From Fimbriimonadaceae bacterium (GTDB taxonomy: Bacteria > Armatimonadota > Fimbriimonadia > Fimbriimonadales > Fimbriimonadaceae), in NCBI GenBank assembly GCA_019454105.1, contig CP075364.1, positions 1,801,362-1,865,361 of the forward strand: a stretch of DNA of 64,000 nt, read 5' to 3'. Each line of letters starts with the position of its first letter. Position 1 is the first letter of the stretch. The translations under genes were made by a program, and so were the position numbers. Under the pieces are notes generated by a model that did no database searches, was not told the origin of the DNA, and saw nothing but the letters and a program-made list of their open reading frames with translations. This document shows positions 63,044 through 64,000 of the stretch, piece by piece.

Positions 63044-64000
63044 ATGAGCGAGCCCACGCCGATCCTTCGAGTCGAACGGCTCTCTGTCGCGATCCGTGGG
63101 GTACAGATCCTCCGCGACGTCTCTTTTTCAGTCGACGCTGGAGCGACCCTCGGGATCGTCGGCGAATCGGGGTGCGGCAAAAGCATGACCGGGCTCGCGC
63201 TGATGGGCATGCTGCCCCCTGGGGGAAAGGTCACCCAGGGGTCGGTCGTTCTGGATGGCCGCGACCTCTTGCGACTGTCCCCCAAGGAATGGCTGGAGGT
63301 CAGAGGGCAAGAGATCGCCATGGTCATGCAGGATCCGTTCACATCCCTCAATCCGATGATGCGCGTCGGGGACCAAATCGCCGAAGTCTGGGTGCTTCAT
63401 CAGGGCCTCAGTTGGAAGGAAGCCCGGATGCGGGCCGTGGAGATCCTGGGACACGTCGGCGTTCCCGATCCGGCCGCCTCGTCCCGAAAGTTCCCGCACC
63501 AAATGAGCGGTGGGCAAAGGCAACGCGTGGTGATCGCTTGCGCGTTCGCGGCAAGGCCCAAGGTCTTGGTGGCCGATGAGCCCACGACCGCCCTCGACGT
63601 CACCCTCCAAGCCCAGATCCTGCACCTGTTGAAAGACCTGCAGCGCGAGGCCGGCACAGCCGTCGTCCTCATCTCGCACGATGTCGGCGTCATTGGATCG
63701 GTCTCTGACACGGTCGCGGTCTTCTATGCCGGCCGAATCGTCGAACAAGGGCCGGTGCGCGACGTGCTCACCGGCCCTCGACACCCGTACACCGAGGGCC
63801 TACTCGGATCACTCCCGCGACCAGGGTTGCAAGTGCTTGAGTCCATCCAAGGACAACCGCCGCTATTCACAGCCATGCCCGCTGGATGCCCCTTCCGACC
63901 CCGTTGCCCAAATGCCCACGACCGGTGCCAGGCTGAGCCAGGGCTCGTTGAGGTCGCTGCCGATCACCGAGCCGCCTGCTGGCTCCATGATCCTGCTCGA
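63044..64000 (+). CDS. Oligopeptide/dipeptide ABC transporter ATPase (DppD/OppD type), 3' end outside the window
   Basis: At least 319 residues. Starts MSEPTPILRVERLSVAIRG; Walker A GIVGESGCGKSMTGL; signature QMSGGQRQRVVIA; Walker B KVLVADEPTTALDV; H-loop LISHDVGVIG; C-terminal oligopeptide-family tail GCPFRPRCPNAHDRC. No stop before the edge, so it continues to the right. It powers import of peptides or similar substrates through DppBC-type permeases, none of which is in view. Confidence 0.92.
   Translation, partial: MSEPTPILRVERLSVAIRGVQILRDVSFSVDAGATLGIVGESGCGKSMTGLALMGMLPPGGKVTQGSVVLDGRDLLRLSPKEWLEVRGQEIAMVMQDPFTSLNPMMRVGDQIAEVWVLHQGLSWKEARMRAVEILGHVGVPDPAASSRKFPHQMSGGQRQRVVIACAFAARPKVLVADEPTTALDVTLQAQILHLLKDLQREAGTAVVLISHDVGVIGSVSDTVAVFYAGRIVEQGPVRDVLTGPRHPYTEGLLGSLPRPGLQVLESIQGQPPLFTAMPAGCPFRPRCPNAHDRCQAEPGLVEVAADHRAACWLHDPAR

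Overview
The window is a contiguous, gene-dense, GC-rich bacterial chromosome segment with mostly housekeeping genes. It has scattered flagellar genes (motAB, flgM, fliS plus a partner), a non-actinobacterial proteasome-type alpha subunit with an ARC/Mpa-like ATPase, a SecA with a C-terminal zinc motif, ThyX-type thymidylate synthase and a frameshifted prfB. This mix fits Armatimonadota (Fimbriimonas-like) best. That placement is inferred from gene content only; no marker was compared.

Layout. 1-13 kb: the 3' end of an Ada/Ogt repair gene, an NfeD plus two-flotillin operon, tRNA-Lys, a GH38 alpha-mannosidase, dprA/ruvC, motAB and mutL, then flgM and RNase G/E. 15-25 kb: a large secreted Ig-like protein, a coupled run (fmdB-tdk, then DUF2905-HAD-queA), a DNA-binding protein, a GT4 glycosyltransferase and a membrane protein. 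24-29 kb: an acyl-CoA metabolism block (HMG-CoA lyase, biotin carrier, amidotransferase, 2-oxoacid dehydrogenase E2) containing a candidate structured RNA with its own terminator, then rplK. 29-46 kb: the proteasome alpha-like gene, galT-thyX, a lower-GC cassette (pseudopilin, Cys-rich secreted protein, small membrane proteins), secA, an operon of DnaA-like protein, CBS-GGDEF protein and ARC-like ATPase, a DUF1573 plus cytochrome c pair, and prfB with a complete +1 frameshift site. 46-64 kb: two paralogous secreted proteins, fliS, membrane proteins, sdhA, a response regulator, TetR, alr, serA, a YyaL-DsbD fusion, rluB-dac, tRNA-Cys and a peptide ABC ATPase running off the right edge.

Two regulatory themes recur. 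First, at least fifteen genes have a -10-like hexamer 6-9 bases before the start codon, so their mRNAs should be leaderless or nearly so; other genes keep clear Shine-Dalgarno sites. Second, motA, flgM and fliS each have a sigma-28-like element with the same 16-base spacing, suggesting one flagellar regulon spread over distant loci. Many adjacent genes overlap as ATGA, GTGA or TTGA, which suggests translational coupling and settles several starts, including some TTG starts.

The least conventional content is the isolated proteasome-type alpha subunit with no beta subunit or tagging gene in view, the DnaA-like/GGDEF/ARC operon, the structured RNA before the HMG-CoA lyase gene, and the pseudopilin cassette.
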